The position numbers were made by a program, and so were the translations under genes. The notes under the pieces were generated by a model, which searched no databases, was not told where the DNA came from, and worked only from the letters and a program-made list of their open reading frames with translations. A stretch of DNA of 6,904 bases from Betaproteobacteria bacterium. Its GTDB lineage: Bacteria; Pseudomonadota; Gammaproteobacteria; Burkholderiales; Rhodocyclaceae. The stretch lies in NCBI GenBank assembly GCA_016880375.1, contig JAEHDO010000142.1, positions 1 through 6,904 of the forward strand. Direction: 5' to 3'. Of this stretch, positions 1-5,762 are shown piece by piece. Each line of letters begins with the position of its first letter. The first letter of the stretch is position 1.

Positions 1-70
1 GGTTATTTAATCAAGTCCGTCACTTGGCCGCTTTTCAGGCCACGCGCCGGGTACTGCAAAAGGAGTGGAC

Positions 71-670
71 ATGGCAGAAAGCAAAGGTGTGATTGGCCGC
101 TGCTGGGAGGTTCTGCGACGCCCCAGCCTCAAGTTCTCGCTGCTGGCGCTGGCCGGCGGCGGCTTCGTCGCCGGCATCATTTTCTGGGGCGGCTTCAACA
201 CGGTGGTGGAAGCCACCAATACCGAGGCATTCTGCATCAGCTGCCACGAGATGCGCAACAACGTCTACGAGGAATACAAGAAGACCATCCATTACAACAA
301 CCGCACCGGCGTGCGCGCCGTCTGCTCCGACTGCCACGTGCCCAAGGAGTGGGGCGCGAAGATGCTGCGCAAGGTCCAGGCCTCGCGCGAGCTGTACGGC
401 AAGGTCACCGGCAGCGTCGAGACGCGCGAGAAGTTCGAGGCCAAGCGCCTGGAGCTGGCCGAACGCGAGTGGAAGCGCATGAAGGCCAACAACTCGCTGG
501 AATGCCGCAACTGCCATAACCTGGTCAGCATGGATCCGGAAAAGCAGAAGCAGCGCGCGAGGAAACAGCACGAGCTGGCGATGAAGAGCGGCGATGCCTG
601 CATCGACTGCCACAAGGGCATCGCCCACCAGAAGCCGCAGGGCATGAAGGAAGAGGACGGGGAAGAATAA
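71..670 (+). CDS. napC: NapC, tetraheme c-type cytochrome quinol dehydrogenase (NapC/NirT family)
   Basis: NapC oxidises menaquinol or ubiquinol at the outer face of the inner membrane and passes electrons to the periplasmic nitrate reductase NapAB. The 199-residue product has a short cytoplasmic N terminus, one hydrophobic anchor (about residues 21-42, not cleaved) and a periplasmic domain with four heme motifs: CISCH 55-59, CSDCH 85-89, CRNCH 145-149 and CIDCH 177-181. Met61 follows the first motif as CISCHEM, matching the Met heme ligand known in the NapC/NrfH family. The length is normal for NapC. I chose the ATG at 71 because AAGGAG at 60-65 lies 5 nt upstream; an in-frame GTG at 65 overlaps this Shine-Dalgarno and is unlikely. 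A stop (TAA 8-10) in another frame may end an upstream gene such as napB, but too little is visible. A strong terminator follows. NirT or NrfH would be alternatives; the adjacent napF favours NapC. Confidence 0.93.
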   Translation: MAESKGVIGRCWEVLRRPSLKFSLLALAGGGFVAGIIFWGGFNTVVEATNTEAFCISCHEMRNNVYEEYKKTIHYNNRTGVRAVCSDCHVPKEWGAKMLRKVQASRELYGKVTGSVETREKFEAKRLELAEREWKRMKANNSLECRNCHNLVSMDPEKQKQRARKQHELAMKSGDACIDCHKGIAHQKPQGMKEEDGEE

Positions 671-693
671 GCCTTCCACGATCCGGCAACCAG

Positions 694-720
694 GGGCAGA
701 ACGCGGGTTCTGCCCTTTTT
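694..720 (+). terminator. Rho-independent terminator after napC
   Basis: A 9-bp perfect stem, GGGCAGAAC (694-702) with GTTCTGCCC (707-715), encloses a 4-nt loop and is followed at once by five T residues (716-720). It lies 24 bases past the napC stop codon, so napC looks like the last gene of its transcript. napF would then need read-through or a promoter of its own. Confidence 0.9.
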
Positions 721-730
721 CATTACACTT

Positions 731-998
731 AGAGCTCCTAACAGAGTGAAACGCGTGATGCGTTGTGCTTGGATGGCGATGGATGCAAGGCGCGGTGCGC
801 CGCCCGCAGTCATTCTGCGGGCAAGCGCCGCAACGCCGCAGACGCGCCATCCAAGCACAACCCTTCGGGGCGTCGGCGTTTGGGCGCATCGCGTCGTTGC
901 GTCGGCTTGTCGTGGAATAACCACTGCCTGCGCCGCCGCGCCTAGCGCTGCACCCAAACGCCTTAGCCGCACACGCGGTTCACTCTGTTAGGAGCTCT
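731..998. repeat. MITE-like inverted-repeat element between napC and napF
   Basis: This 268-bp stretch is bounded by a perfect 20-bp inverted repeat, 731-750 (begins AGAGCTCCTAACAG) against 979-998 (ends CTGTTAGGAGCTCT). After one mismatch the pairing continues 6 bp inward, giving 27-bp imperfect ends (731-757 / 972-998). Inside are two more arms. Arm A pairs 762-778 with 845-861 (17 bp perfect) and encloses a hairpin 802-809/815-822 (8 bp, 5-nt loop). Arm B pairs 875-888 with 949-962 (13 of 14). As single-stranded DNA or RNA the whole element would fold into a stem with two branches. No convincing gene lies inside; open frames here look like chance products of GC-rich palindromic sequence. 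No target-site duplication is evident: flanks are CACTT on the left and CATGG on the right. The architecture suits a non-autonomous miniature transposable element or a large REP-like repeat, but other genomic copies cannot be checked here. Confidence 0.75.
990..994 (+). promoter_or_regulatory. napF ribosome binding site carried on the element's right inverted repeat
   Basis: AGGAG at 990-994 lies 5 nt before the napF ATG at 1000 and is the only good Shine-Dalgarno there. It sits wholly inside the right terminal inverted repeat (979-998), so in a transcript covering the whole element it would pair with CTCCT at 735-739 within a 20-bp stem. A transcript starting inside the element would leave it free. 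Confidence 0.7.
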
Positions 999-999
999 C

Positions 1000-1479
1000 A
1001 TGGCCGACATCAGCCGCCGCCAGTTCCTGCGCGGCAATTTTTCAGGCAGACAAACCGTCCTTCGCCCGCCCTGGGCGCTGGCGGAAGCGGCCTTCGCCAG
1101 CGTCTGCACGCGCTGCAGCGACTGCATCAATGCCTGCCCGCAGCACATCCTGGTATTGGACGAGGAAGCGCGCCCGACGGTGGATTTCGGCCGCGGCGAA
1201 TGCACCTTTTGCGGGAAATGCGTGGAAGCCTGCCAGCCGCGGGCGCTGCAAAAGCGGGAGGGTGCGCCGCCCTGGCAACTCAAGGCGCAGATCCAGAACA
1301 ACTGCCTGGCCAGATCGAACGTGGTGTGTCGCGCCTGCGGCGACGCCTGCCCGGCGCAGGCCATCCGCTTTCGTCCGGCGCTGATGGCCGCCGCCCGGCC
1401 GGAAGTGGATGAATCGCTGTGCACCGGCTGCGGCGCCTGTTGCTCGCCCTGCCCGGCGCAGGCGATCAGGCTCGCCTGA
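1000..1479 (+). CDS. napF: NapF, ferredoxin-type iron-sulfur protein of periplasmic nitrate reduction
   Basis: NapF is a cytoplasmic iron-sulfur protein known to interact with the catalytic subunit NapA before its export, probably in cofactor maturation. The 159-residue product shows four cysteine quartets: C36/39/42/46, C68/71/74/78, an atypical set C102/110/113/117 (C-x7-C-x2-C-x3-CP) and C141/144/147/151. The last three-part pattern and the RPPWAL segment near residues 22-27 are typical of NapF. The N terminus SRRQFLRG resembles a twin-arginine motif, but no hydrophobic segment follows, so it should stay in the cytoplasm, as is usual for NapF. The start at 1000 is set by AGGAG at 990-994, which belongs to the inverted-repeat element upstream. 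The stop codon ends at 1479, immediately next to the stop of the convergent cytochrome gene. napF lying after napC differs from the E. coli order, where napF comes first. Confidence 0.92.
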   Translation: MADISRRQFLRGNFSGRQTVLRPPWALAEAAFASVCTRCSDCINACPQHILVLDEEARPTVDFGRGECTFCGKCVEACQPRALQKREGAPPWQLKAQIQNNCLARSNVVCRACGDACPAQAIRFRPALMAAARPEVDESLCTGCGACCSPCPAQAIRLA

Positions 1480-2178
1480 CTATTTCCCTTCGGCTCTCTC
1501 GGGGTCCTGGATGCTCGTCAGGTAGGCCAGGATGTCCAGGATGTCCTGCTCCTTGAGCTTGTTGAGAATGCCCGTCGTGCCTTCCTCGTCGTGCGGGCGC
1601 TCGCCCTTGAGATAGCTGTCGGCCTGCTTCTTCAGGTAGCTGGTGTATTGGCCGACGAGCATGGGAAACTTGCCGCGGCCGCGACCGTCGCGGGCATGGC
1701 AGGAAAAGCATTCCTTCTGATAGATATTCTTGCCGTTCCCGATGTCGCCTTCGGCACGCGGGACGATCATCACCTTCTCCACCGCCTCCAGGCGGGTCAG
1801 GGCGTCGTCGCTGTCCTTGAACTCCGGCCACTTGGTCGGCAACTGGATGGCGGCGAGATACTCCGATACGGAATCGATGTCCTCGTCGGACAGTTCGCGC
1901 TCCTGCGTATAGGGGTACATCGGGATGTTGATGCGCTTGCGGGCGCGGAAGGACTTCAGCTGGTCCTTCAGGTAGGCGGCGCGCTGGCCGGCGAGGCGCG
2001 GGTATTCGCCGCGCTTGCCGCCCTGGCCGAATTCGCCGTGGCAGGCGGCACAGACCCCGTTGATGTCCTTGCCGGAATCGCCCGCCGGGGCGGCAGGCCA
2101 GGCAACGCCGGCGGCAGCCAGCAGGGCCAGGGCAATGGCCGTGCGCAGGGTCGCGCCGTTGATGCGGACAGGTTCCAT
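1480..2178 (-). CDS. Diheme c4-like cytochrome c, periplasmic
   Basis: This is a 232-residue exported diheme cytochrome, probably a periplasmic electron carrier between the quinol-oxidising complexes and denitrification enzymes. A hydrophobic signal segment covers about residues 12-32, with AWPAAPA near the likely cleavage site. Two cytochrome c domains follow: CAACH 43-47 with YPRLAGQ 59-65 and Met87 as probable axial ligand, then CFSCH 157-161 with FPMLVGQ 171-177. The second domain lacks a Met at the corresponding place, where the sequence reads RPHDEEGTTGILNKL. His196 is a possible substitute ligand. The linker (about 112-145) is long for cytochrome c4. The start ATG at 2176-2178 is the first in frame before the signal peptide; the Shine-Dalgarno (GTGGAG, about 11 nt away) is modest. 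An FNR-type promoter lies upstream. The gene converges on napF with no gap and lies downstream of a FixH-like gene on the same strand. The exact family and partner are not certain. Confidence 0.88.
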   Translation of the reverse strand: MEPVRINGATLRTAIALALLAAAGVAWPAAPAGDSGKDINGVCAACHGEFGQGGKRGEYPRLAGQRAAYLKDQLKSFRARKRINIPMYPYTQERELSDEDIDSVSEYLAAIQLPTKWPEFKDSDDALTRLEAVEKVMIVPRAEGDIGNGKNIYQKECFSCHARDGRGRGKFPMLVGQYTSYLKKQADSYLKGERPHDEEGTTGILNKLKEQDILDILAYLTSIQDPERAEGK

Positions 2179-2212
2179 GGTTCAGGCGCTCCACTCGCGG
2201 CAACAGGCCGGC

Positions 2213-2254
2213 ATTGTGCGCAATGGTCCTACGCGGAGGATTGATGCCGGTCAA
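2213..2254 (-). promoter_or_regulatory. FNR/Dnr-type promoter for the minus-strand diheme cytochrome
   Basis: On the minus strand TTGACCGGCATCAA (2254-2241) matches the FNR/Dnr consensus TTGAT-N4-ATCAA at 9 of 10 conserved positions. A minus-10-like CACAAT (2218-2213) follows after 22 bp, which puts the box centre at about -41.5 from a start near 2206, the class II activator position. This leaves a leader of about 28 nt. It lies in the 96-bp gap between the cytochrome and the FixH-like gene, so the cytochrome can be switched on independently. Confidence 0.72.
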
Positions 2255-2274
2255 AGGCCGGCGGACGCCGCGCT

Positions 2275-2775
2275 TCAGCCATGGCGGCTTTCAAAGCGGA
2301 ACGGCACCGAGAGCAGGCGGCGGTCGGCGTCGATGAGCACGGTCGCCTGCCACAGCATGCCGCCGGTGACGCAGACCGGCAGCGTGATCCGCCCCGCGTA
2401 GCGCCCCTCGCCCAGCGCTTGCAGGGGCAGGCGGGTGACGCCCATGTTCATCTCGACCCCGGTGAACGCGACTTCGACGCTGTGCGGCCGGATGCCGGCC
2501 AGATCGGCGCGAAAATCGAATGCTTGCGAAGTGGCTACCGGCCGGGGCGCGACGGCGACCTCGATACGGCCGCCGCCGGGCAGATCCGCTGCGCAGGCAG
2601 CCTGCTGATCCAGCCGGCAATTGTCCACCAGCGCAAGCTGCACGTCGGCTTTCGGCAGCCAGCGATATCCGGCGACAGCAACCAGCGCCATTGCCAGGAT
2701 CACCAGCGCCACGACATAGGGATTCCCCGAGTCGCCGATCATGCTGCGCCAGGATGCCGATGAGGAATGCTGCAT
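2275..2775 (-). CDS. Membrane-anchored periplasmic protein, FixH/YtkA-like, possible copper-handling factor
   Basis: The 166-residue product has a short N terminus, one transmembrane segment (about 19-40) and a periplasmic domain of about 125 residues. The C-terminal part, with VEVAFTGVEMNMG (100-112), GRYAG (124-128) and LPVCVTGGMLWQATV (132-146), resembles FixH/YtkA-type beta-sandwich domains. Met109, Met111, Cys135 and Met140 could bind copper; Cys53 and Cys61 could form a disulfide. I know of similar uncharacterised proteins near respiratory and copper genes, but cannot name a gene. It reads away from nosZ, from which it is separated by about 246 bp, and lies upstream of the diheme cytochrome. 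The ATG at 2773-2775 was chosen because a weak GGGA lies about 7-8 nt before it; Met12 (ATG at 2740-2742) is possible but has no better site and would leave the membrane segment near the very start. A role in Cu delivery to NosZ is inference only. Confidence 0.78.
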   Translation of the reverse strand: MQHSSSASWRSMIGDSGNPYVVALVILAMALVAVAGYRWLPKADVQLALVDNCRLDQQAACAADLPGGGRIEVAVAPRPVATSQAFDFRADLAGIRPHSVEVAFTGVEMNMGVTRLPLQALGEGRYAGRITLPVCVTGGMLWQATVLIDADRRLLSVPFRFESRHG

Positions 2776-2877
2776 AGATATTCCCGATCAATAAAGCAGT
2801 CAATTTTATCGACCGCCACGTGCCCACTTGCTGGACGGCGGCATTTTGCCATCACCATGACGCCGTGCACAATTTTT

Positions 2878-2918
2878 TTGACATTCATCAAAGAACCCTC
2901 ATCAAATTGGGATAAAGT
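2878..2918 (+). promoter_or_regulatory. FNR/Dnr-type promoter of nosZ
   Basis: TTGACATTCATCAA at 2878-2891 matches TTGAT-N4-ATCAA at 9 of 10 conserved positions. After 21 bp comes TAAAGT (2913-2918), or in another register GATAAA (2911-2916), each matching the minus-10 consensus at 4 of 6. The box centre (2884.5) is about 40 bp upstream of a start near 2923-2926, so an FNR/Dnr protein would act as a class II activator. The predicted leader is about 96 nt. This is the usual logic for nosZ, induced by oxygen lack and often by nitric oxide. Confidence 0.72.
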
Positions 2919-2920
2919 GC

Positions 2921-2939
2921 CTGCGACAATGTGTCGCAG
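2921..2939. promoter_or_regulatory. 19-bp palindrome at the predicted nosZ transcription start
   Basis: CTGCGACA (2921-2928) and TGTCGCAG (2932-2939) form a perfect 8-bp inverted repeat around ATG. It overlaps the predicted transcription start. As DNA it could be an operator for a dimeric repressor or second regulator; as RNA it would form a stem-loop at or near the extreme 5' end of the nosZ message. There is no T-run, so it is not a terminator. I do not recognise a specific regulator for it. Confidence 0.5.
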
Positions 2940-3021
2940 TGTCGATTTGCCGCACCCGGGCGGATCGAACGGTACCTGTGGTTGGGAATGCATGGTTTTT
3001 GTCATTTTAGGGAGAATCTTT

Positions 3022-5316
3022 ATGAAGAACATGAATAAGCGAACAGTCTCGCTGTTGCTCGCGGCCGGTCTTGGATTGTCCGCGGCGGCCGTTTCGGCTG
3101 CGCCCGAGTCGCTGCAGGACGTCCTCAAGCGTCGCAACCTGTCGCAGCAGGACCTGCTGGCGGCGGCGAAAACCTATGTCCCCACCGGCAAGCGCGACGA
3201 GTTCGTCGCCTTCAGCTCCGGCGGCCAGAGCGGCCAGGTCATTGTCTATGCCATCCCCTCGATGCGCATCCTCAAGTACATCGGCGTGTTCACGCCCGAG
3301 CCCTGGCAGGGCTACGGCTTCGACGAGAACTCGAAGGCGGTGCTGGACCAGGGCAAGATCGACGGCAAGTCGATCACCTGGGGCGACACCCACCATCCGG
3401 CGATCTCGGAGACCAACGGCGAGTACGACGGCCAGTTCCTCTTCATCAACGACAAGGCCAACCCGCGCCTGGCGGTGATCGACCTGCGCGACTTCGAGAC
3501 CAAGCAGATCGTCGTCAACCCGATCTTCAAGTCCGAGCACGGCGGCGCCTTCGTCAGCCCGAACACCGACTACATCATCGAGGCCGCCCAGTACGCCGCC
3601 CCGCTGGAGAACAAAAAGTTCTTCCCGCTCGAGGAATTCAACGAGAAGTACCGCGGCGGCGTCACCTACTGGAAGTTCGACCGCAAGGAAGGCCGCATCG
3701 TCACGAAGGAGTCGTTCTCGCTCGAACTGCCGCCCTACTCGCAGGATCTTTCCGACTTCGGCAAGGGACCTTCCGACGGCTGGTCGTTCACCAACTCGTT
3801 CTGCTCCGAGCGCTACGTCGGCGGCATCGAGAAGGGCCGTCCGCCGTATGAGGCGGGCTGCTCGGCGAAGGACACCGACTACCTGCACGTCATCAACTGG
3901 AAGAAGGCCGCCGAGATCGTCAAGGCCGGCAAGGCGAAGAAGATCAACGGCCACGACGTCATCATGATGGAGACGGCCGTCAAGGAAGGCATCCTCTTCC
4001 TGGTGCCGGAGCCGAAGTCGCCGCACGGCGTCGATGTCACCCCGGACGGCAAGTTCATGGTCGTCGCCGGCAAGCTCGACACCCACGTCTCGGTGTACAG
4101 CTTCGAGAAGATCCAGGCCGCCATCAAGGCCGGAAAATTCGAGAGCAAGGATCCCTACGGCATCCCGGTGATCGGCATGAAGGACGCGCTGCACGTGCAG
4201 GTGCCCCTCGGCCTCGGCCCGCTGCATACGCAGTACGATTCCAAGGCCTGCGTCGCCTACACCTCGCTGTATGTCGACTCGCAAGTGGCGAAGTGGAACT
4301 TCTGCGAAGGCAAGGTGCTCGACAAGATCTCCGTCCATTACAACATCGGTCACCTGATGACCATGGAAGGCGACTCCACCAAGCCGGCCGGCAAGTATCT
4401 CGTCGCGCTGAACAAGCTGGCCATCGACCGCTTCGTGCCGGTGGGGCCGCTGCATCCGCAGAACCACCAGCTGATCGACATCAGCAACGACAAGATGCAG
4501 CTCCTCTACGACATGCCGCTGCCCCTGGGCGAGCCGCACTACGTCGTCGCCATCGACGCCAAGAAGCTCAAGCCGGGCGTGCGCTACAAGGTCGGCACCG
4601 ACAGCCGCACCGACAAGCCGCATCCGGGCGCCGTTCGCGCCGGCGAGGAGAAGACCGAGAAGAAGGGCAACAAGGTCACGGTCTGGGGCACGCTGATCCG
4701 CTCGCACATCACCCCCGAGACCATCGAGGCGGAAGTGGGCGACGAGGTCACCATCCACCTGACCAACCTCGAGCGCGCCCAGGACGAGACCCACGGCTTC
4801 ACGGTGTCGACCTACAACCTGCACGCCTCGGTCGAGCCGGGCAAGACGGTGACGGTCAAGTTCAAGGCCGACAAGGAAGGCGTCTATCCCTACTACTGCA
4901 CCGAGTTCTGCTCGGCGCTGCACCTCGAGATGCAGGGTTATCTCCTGGTCAAGCCGAAGGGCTGGAAGCCGACCAAGACGACGCTGGCCAAGGGCACCTA
5001 CACCGAAGCCGACTACAAGGCGACGGTGAAGAAGGTGGCCGACACCCAGGCGATCATCGATTCCGTGGTGGCCTACATCACGTCGGTGAACTACAAGGAC
5101 TTCCCGGATGTCGTGGCGATGGTGGAAGACGCCTTCGACCAGCTCGGCAAGACCAAGGGCCTCAAGGAGAAGCATGAGGCGTTCGCCGCCAAGAAGGATT
5201 GGGAAAACGCCAACCTCTGGGCCGAGCAGATCTGGCAGTACCAGGTCAAGACCGCCGACTTGGGCCTGCGCGCCAAGACCTACCTCGAGCAGAACGGCGC
5301 CAAGAAGATCAAGTAA
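3022..5316 (+). CDS. nosZ: Nitrous oxide reductase NosZ, clade II (Sec-exported)
   Basis: NosZ is the periplasmic copper enzyme that reduces N2O to N2. The 764-residue precursor starts with a Sec-type signal peptide (about 1-26, ending VSA before APES) without a twin-arginine motif, which marks the clade II type. The seven-bladed propeller carries all seven CuZ histidines: His124 and His125 (DTHHP), His173 (EHGG), His335 (SPHG), His402 (GPLHT), His444 (IGHLM) and His482 (NHQ). The cupredoxin CuA domain has His591 (THGF) and CTEFCSALHLEM with Cys626, Cys630, His634 and Met637. About 110 residues follow the CuA domain (about 652-764), mostly helical-looking and charged, with no CXXCH, unlike the heme-carrying extension of Wolinella NosZ. 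The ATG at 3022 follows AGGGAGA at 3009-3015; Met4 at 3031 is an alternative. The frame stays open upstream to 2767 but has no signal peptide there. An FNR-type promoter precedes it and a strong terminator follows. No defects seen. Confidence 0.98.
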   Translation: MKNMNKRTVSLLLAAGLGLSAAAVSAAPESLQDVLKRRNLSQQDLLAAAKTYVPTGKRDEFVAFSSGGQSGQVIVYAIPSMRILKYIGVFTPEPWQGYGFDENSKAVLDQGKIDGKSITWGDTHHPAISETNGEYDGQFLFINDKANPRLAVIDLRDFETKQIVVNPIFKSEHGGAFVSPNTDYIIEAAQYAAPLENKKFFPLEEFNEKYRGGVTYWKFDRKEGRIVTKESFSLELPPYSQDLSDFGKGPSDGWSFTNSFCSERYVGGIEKGRPPYEAGCSAKDTDYLHVINWKKAAEIVKAGKAKKINGHDVIMMETAVKEGILFLVPEPKSPHGVDVTPDGKFMVVAGKLDTHVSVYSFEKIQAAIKAGKFESKDPYGIPVIGMKDALHVQVPLGLGPLHTQYDSKACVAYTSLYVDSQVAKWNFCEGKVLDKISVHYNIGHLMTMEGDSTKPAGKYLVALNKLAIDRFVPVGPLHPQNHQLIDISNDKMQLLYDMPLPLGEPHYVVAIDAKKLKPGVRYKVGTDSRTDKPHPGAVRAGEEKTEKKGNKVTVWGTLIRSHITPETIEAEVGDEVTIHLTNLERAQDETHGFTVSTYNLHASVEPGKTVTVKFKADKEGVYPYYCTEFCSALHLEMQGYLLVKPKGWKPTKTTLAKGTYTEADYKATVKKVADTQAIIDSVVAYITSVNYKDFPDVVAMVEDAFDQLGKTKGLKEKHEAFAAKKDWENANLWAEQIWQYQVKTADLGLRAKTYLEQNGAKKIK

Positions 5317-5338
5317 GCTTTTCTTGCGCTAGACCGTT

Positions 5339-5374
5339 AAACGGGGAGCGTGGCAACATGCTCCCCGTTTTATT
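5339..5374 (+). terminator. Rho-independent terminator after nosZ
   Basis: AAACGGGGAGC (5339-5349) pairs with GCTCCCCGTTT (5360-5370). The stem continues inward through a G-T wobble and two more pairs to a GCAA tetraloop (5353-5356), about 14 pairs in all, and runs into TTTTATT (5368-5374). It lies 22 bases after the nosZ stop. The next gene starts 22 bases further on and has no obvious promoter, so some read-through is expected. Confidence 0.88.
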
Positions 5375-5396
5375 CACACGATTCAGGAGATATCAC

Positions 5397-5714
5397 ATGA
5401 AACGCATTCCCCTCCTCGCCGTGCTGGCCGGACTGACTTTCGCCGCCGGCAATGCCCTGGCCGCCGCCGACGGCGCCAAGCTCTACCAGGAAAAGACCTG
5501 CGTCGCCTGCCACGGCAAGGACGCCAAGAAGCCGCTGACGCCGGAGTATCCGAAGCTGGCCGGCCAGAACGCCAAGTACGCCGAGAAGCAGATGCAGGAC
5601 ATCAAGAGCGGCGCCCGCGCCAACGGCAACAGCGCCGCCATGAAGGGCGTCATGCATCTGGTCAGCGACGAGGAAATCAAGGCCCTCGCCGACTATCTTT
5701 CCAAGCTGAAATAA
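5397..5714 (+). CDS. Small monoheme class I cytochrome c, periplasmic (NosC-like candidate)
   Basis: This is a 105-residue exported cytochrome with a Sec signal peptide (about 1-22, ending NALA) and a mature domain of about 83 residues. It has one heme motif, CVACH 35-39, the YPKLAGQ segment 51-57 common in c4/c553-type cytochromes, and Met82 (or Met86) as probable axial ligand before the C-terminal helix SDEEIKALADYL. It probably carries electrons to NosZ; clade II nos clusters commonly include cytochrome c genes, but which nosC name applies is not clear. The start is set by AGGAG at 5385-5389, 7 nt before the ATG. It follows nosZ across a terminator hairpin with no promoter seen, so it is probably expressed by read-through at a lower level than nosZ. 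A GC-rich terminator hairpin follows it. Confidence 0.92.
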   Translation: MKRIPLLAVLAGLTFAAGNALAAADGAKLYQEKTCVACHGKDAKKPLTPEYPKLAGQNAKYAEKQMQDIKSGARANGNSAAMKGVMHLVSDEEIKALADYLSKLK

Positions 5715-5731
5715 GCGCCCTCGCGCTGTGG

Positions 5732-5755
5732 CGGCCGCCGCGGGCGGCCGTCTTT
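5732..5755 (+). terminator. Rho-independent terminator after the monoheme cytochrome
   Basis: CGGCCGCC (5732-5739) pairs perfectly with GGCGGCCG (5743-5750) around a 3-nt loop, and TCTTT follows. The all-GC stem is very stable; the T-tract is short and broken by a C. It separates the monoheme cytochrome from the FNR-type promoter just downstream. Confidence 0.75.
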
Positions 5756-5762
5756 ATTGCCA

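Noticed and set aside
65..70. GTG start for napC two codons upstream
   Set aside because: It overlaps the Shine-Dalgarno AAGGAG at 60-65, whereas the ATG at 71 is correctly spaced from it.
1..70. C-terminal end of an upstream gene
   Set aside because: A stop at 8-10 could end napB or another nap gene, but only two codons would be visible and other frames are also open, so no identity can be supported.
889..948. Sigma-70 promoter for napF inside the element
   Set aside because: TTGCGT at 897-902 and AATAAC at 916-921 are only 13 bp apart and match weakly, so they do not make a credible promoter.
746..991. Open frames inside the inverted-repeat element, on both strands
   Set aside because: They follow the palindromic arms, have no convincing ribosome binding site or known domain, and are best explained by GC-rich repeat sequence lacking stops.
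721..1005. Target-site duplication flanking the element
   Set aside because: The flanks just outside the inverted repeat (CACTT left, CATGG right) do not match, so no duplication can be claimed.
2778..2792. FNR-type box in front of the FixH-like gene
   Set aside because: Only the half-site ATCAA/TTGAT is present; the other half is poor and it lies too close to the start codon to work as an activator site.
2739..2887. Small minus-strand ORF in the nosZ upstream region
   Set aside because: It overlaps the start of the FixH-like gene in another frame and has no clear ribosome binding site or recognisable features.
2767..3021. Upstream extension of the nosZ reading frame
   Set aside because: The extension would cross the FNR-type promoter and bury the signal peptide inside the protein. 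A good Shine-Dalgarno at 3009-3015 supports the start at 3022.
3007..5175. Very long open frame antisense to nosZ (722 codons)
   Set aside because: It is the mirror of a GC-rich coding sequence. Its product is an improbable run of L, V, D, R and H without recognisable domains, while nosZ on the other strand has every catalytic residue.
4975..5316. Fused cytochrome c domain at the NosZ C terminus
   Set aside because: No CXXCH motif occurs in the extension, so a Wolinella-type heme domain is absent.
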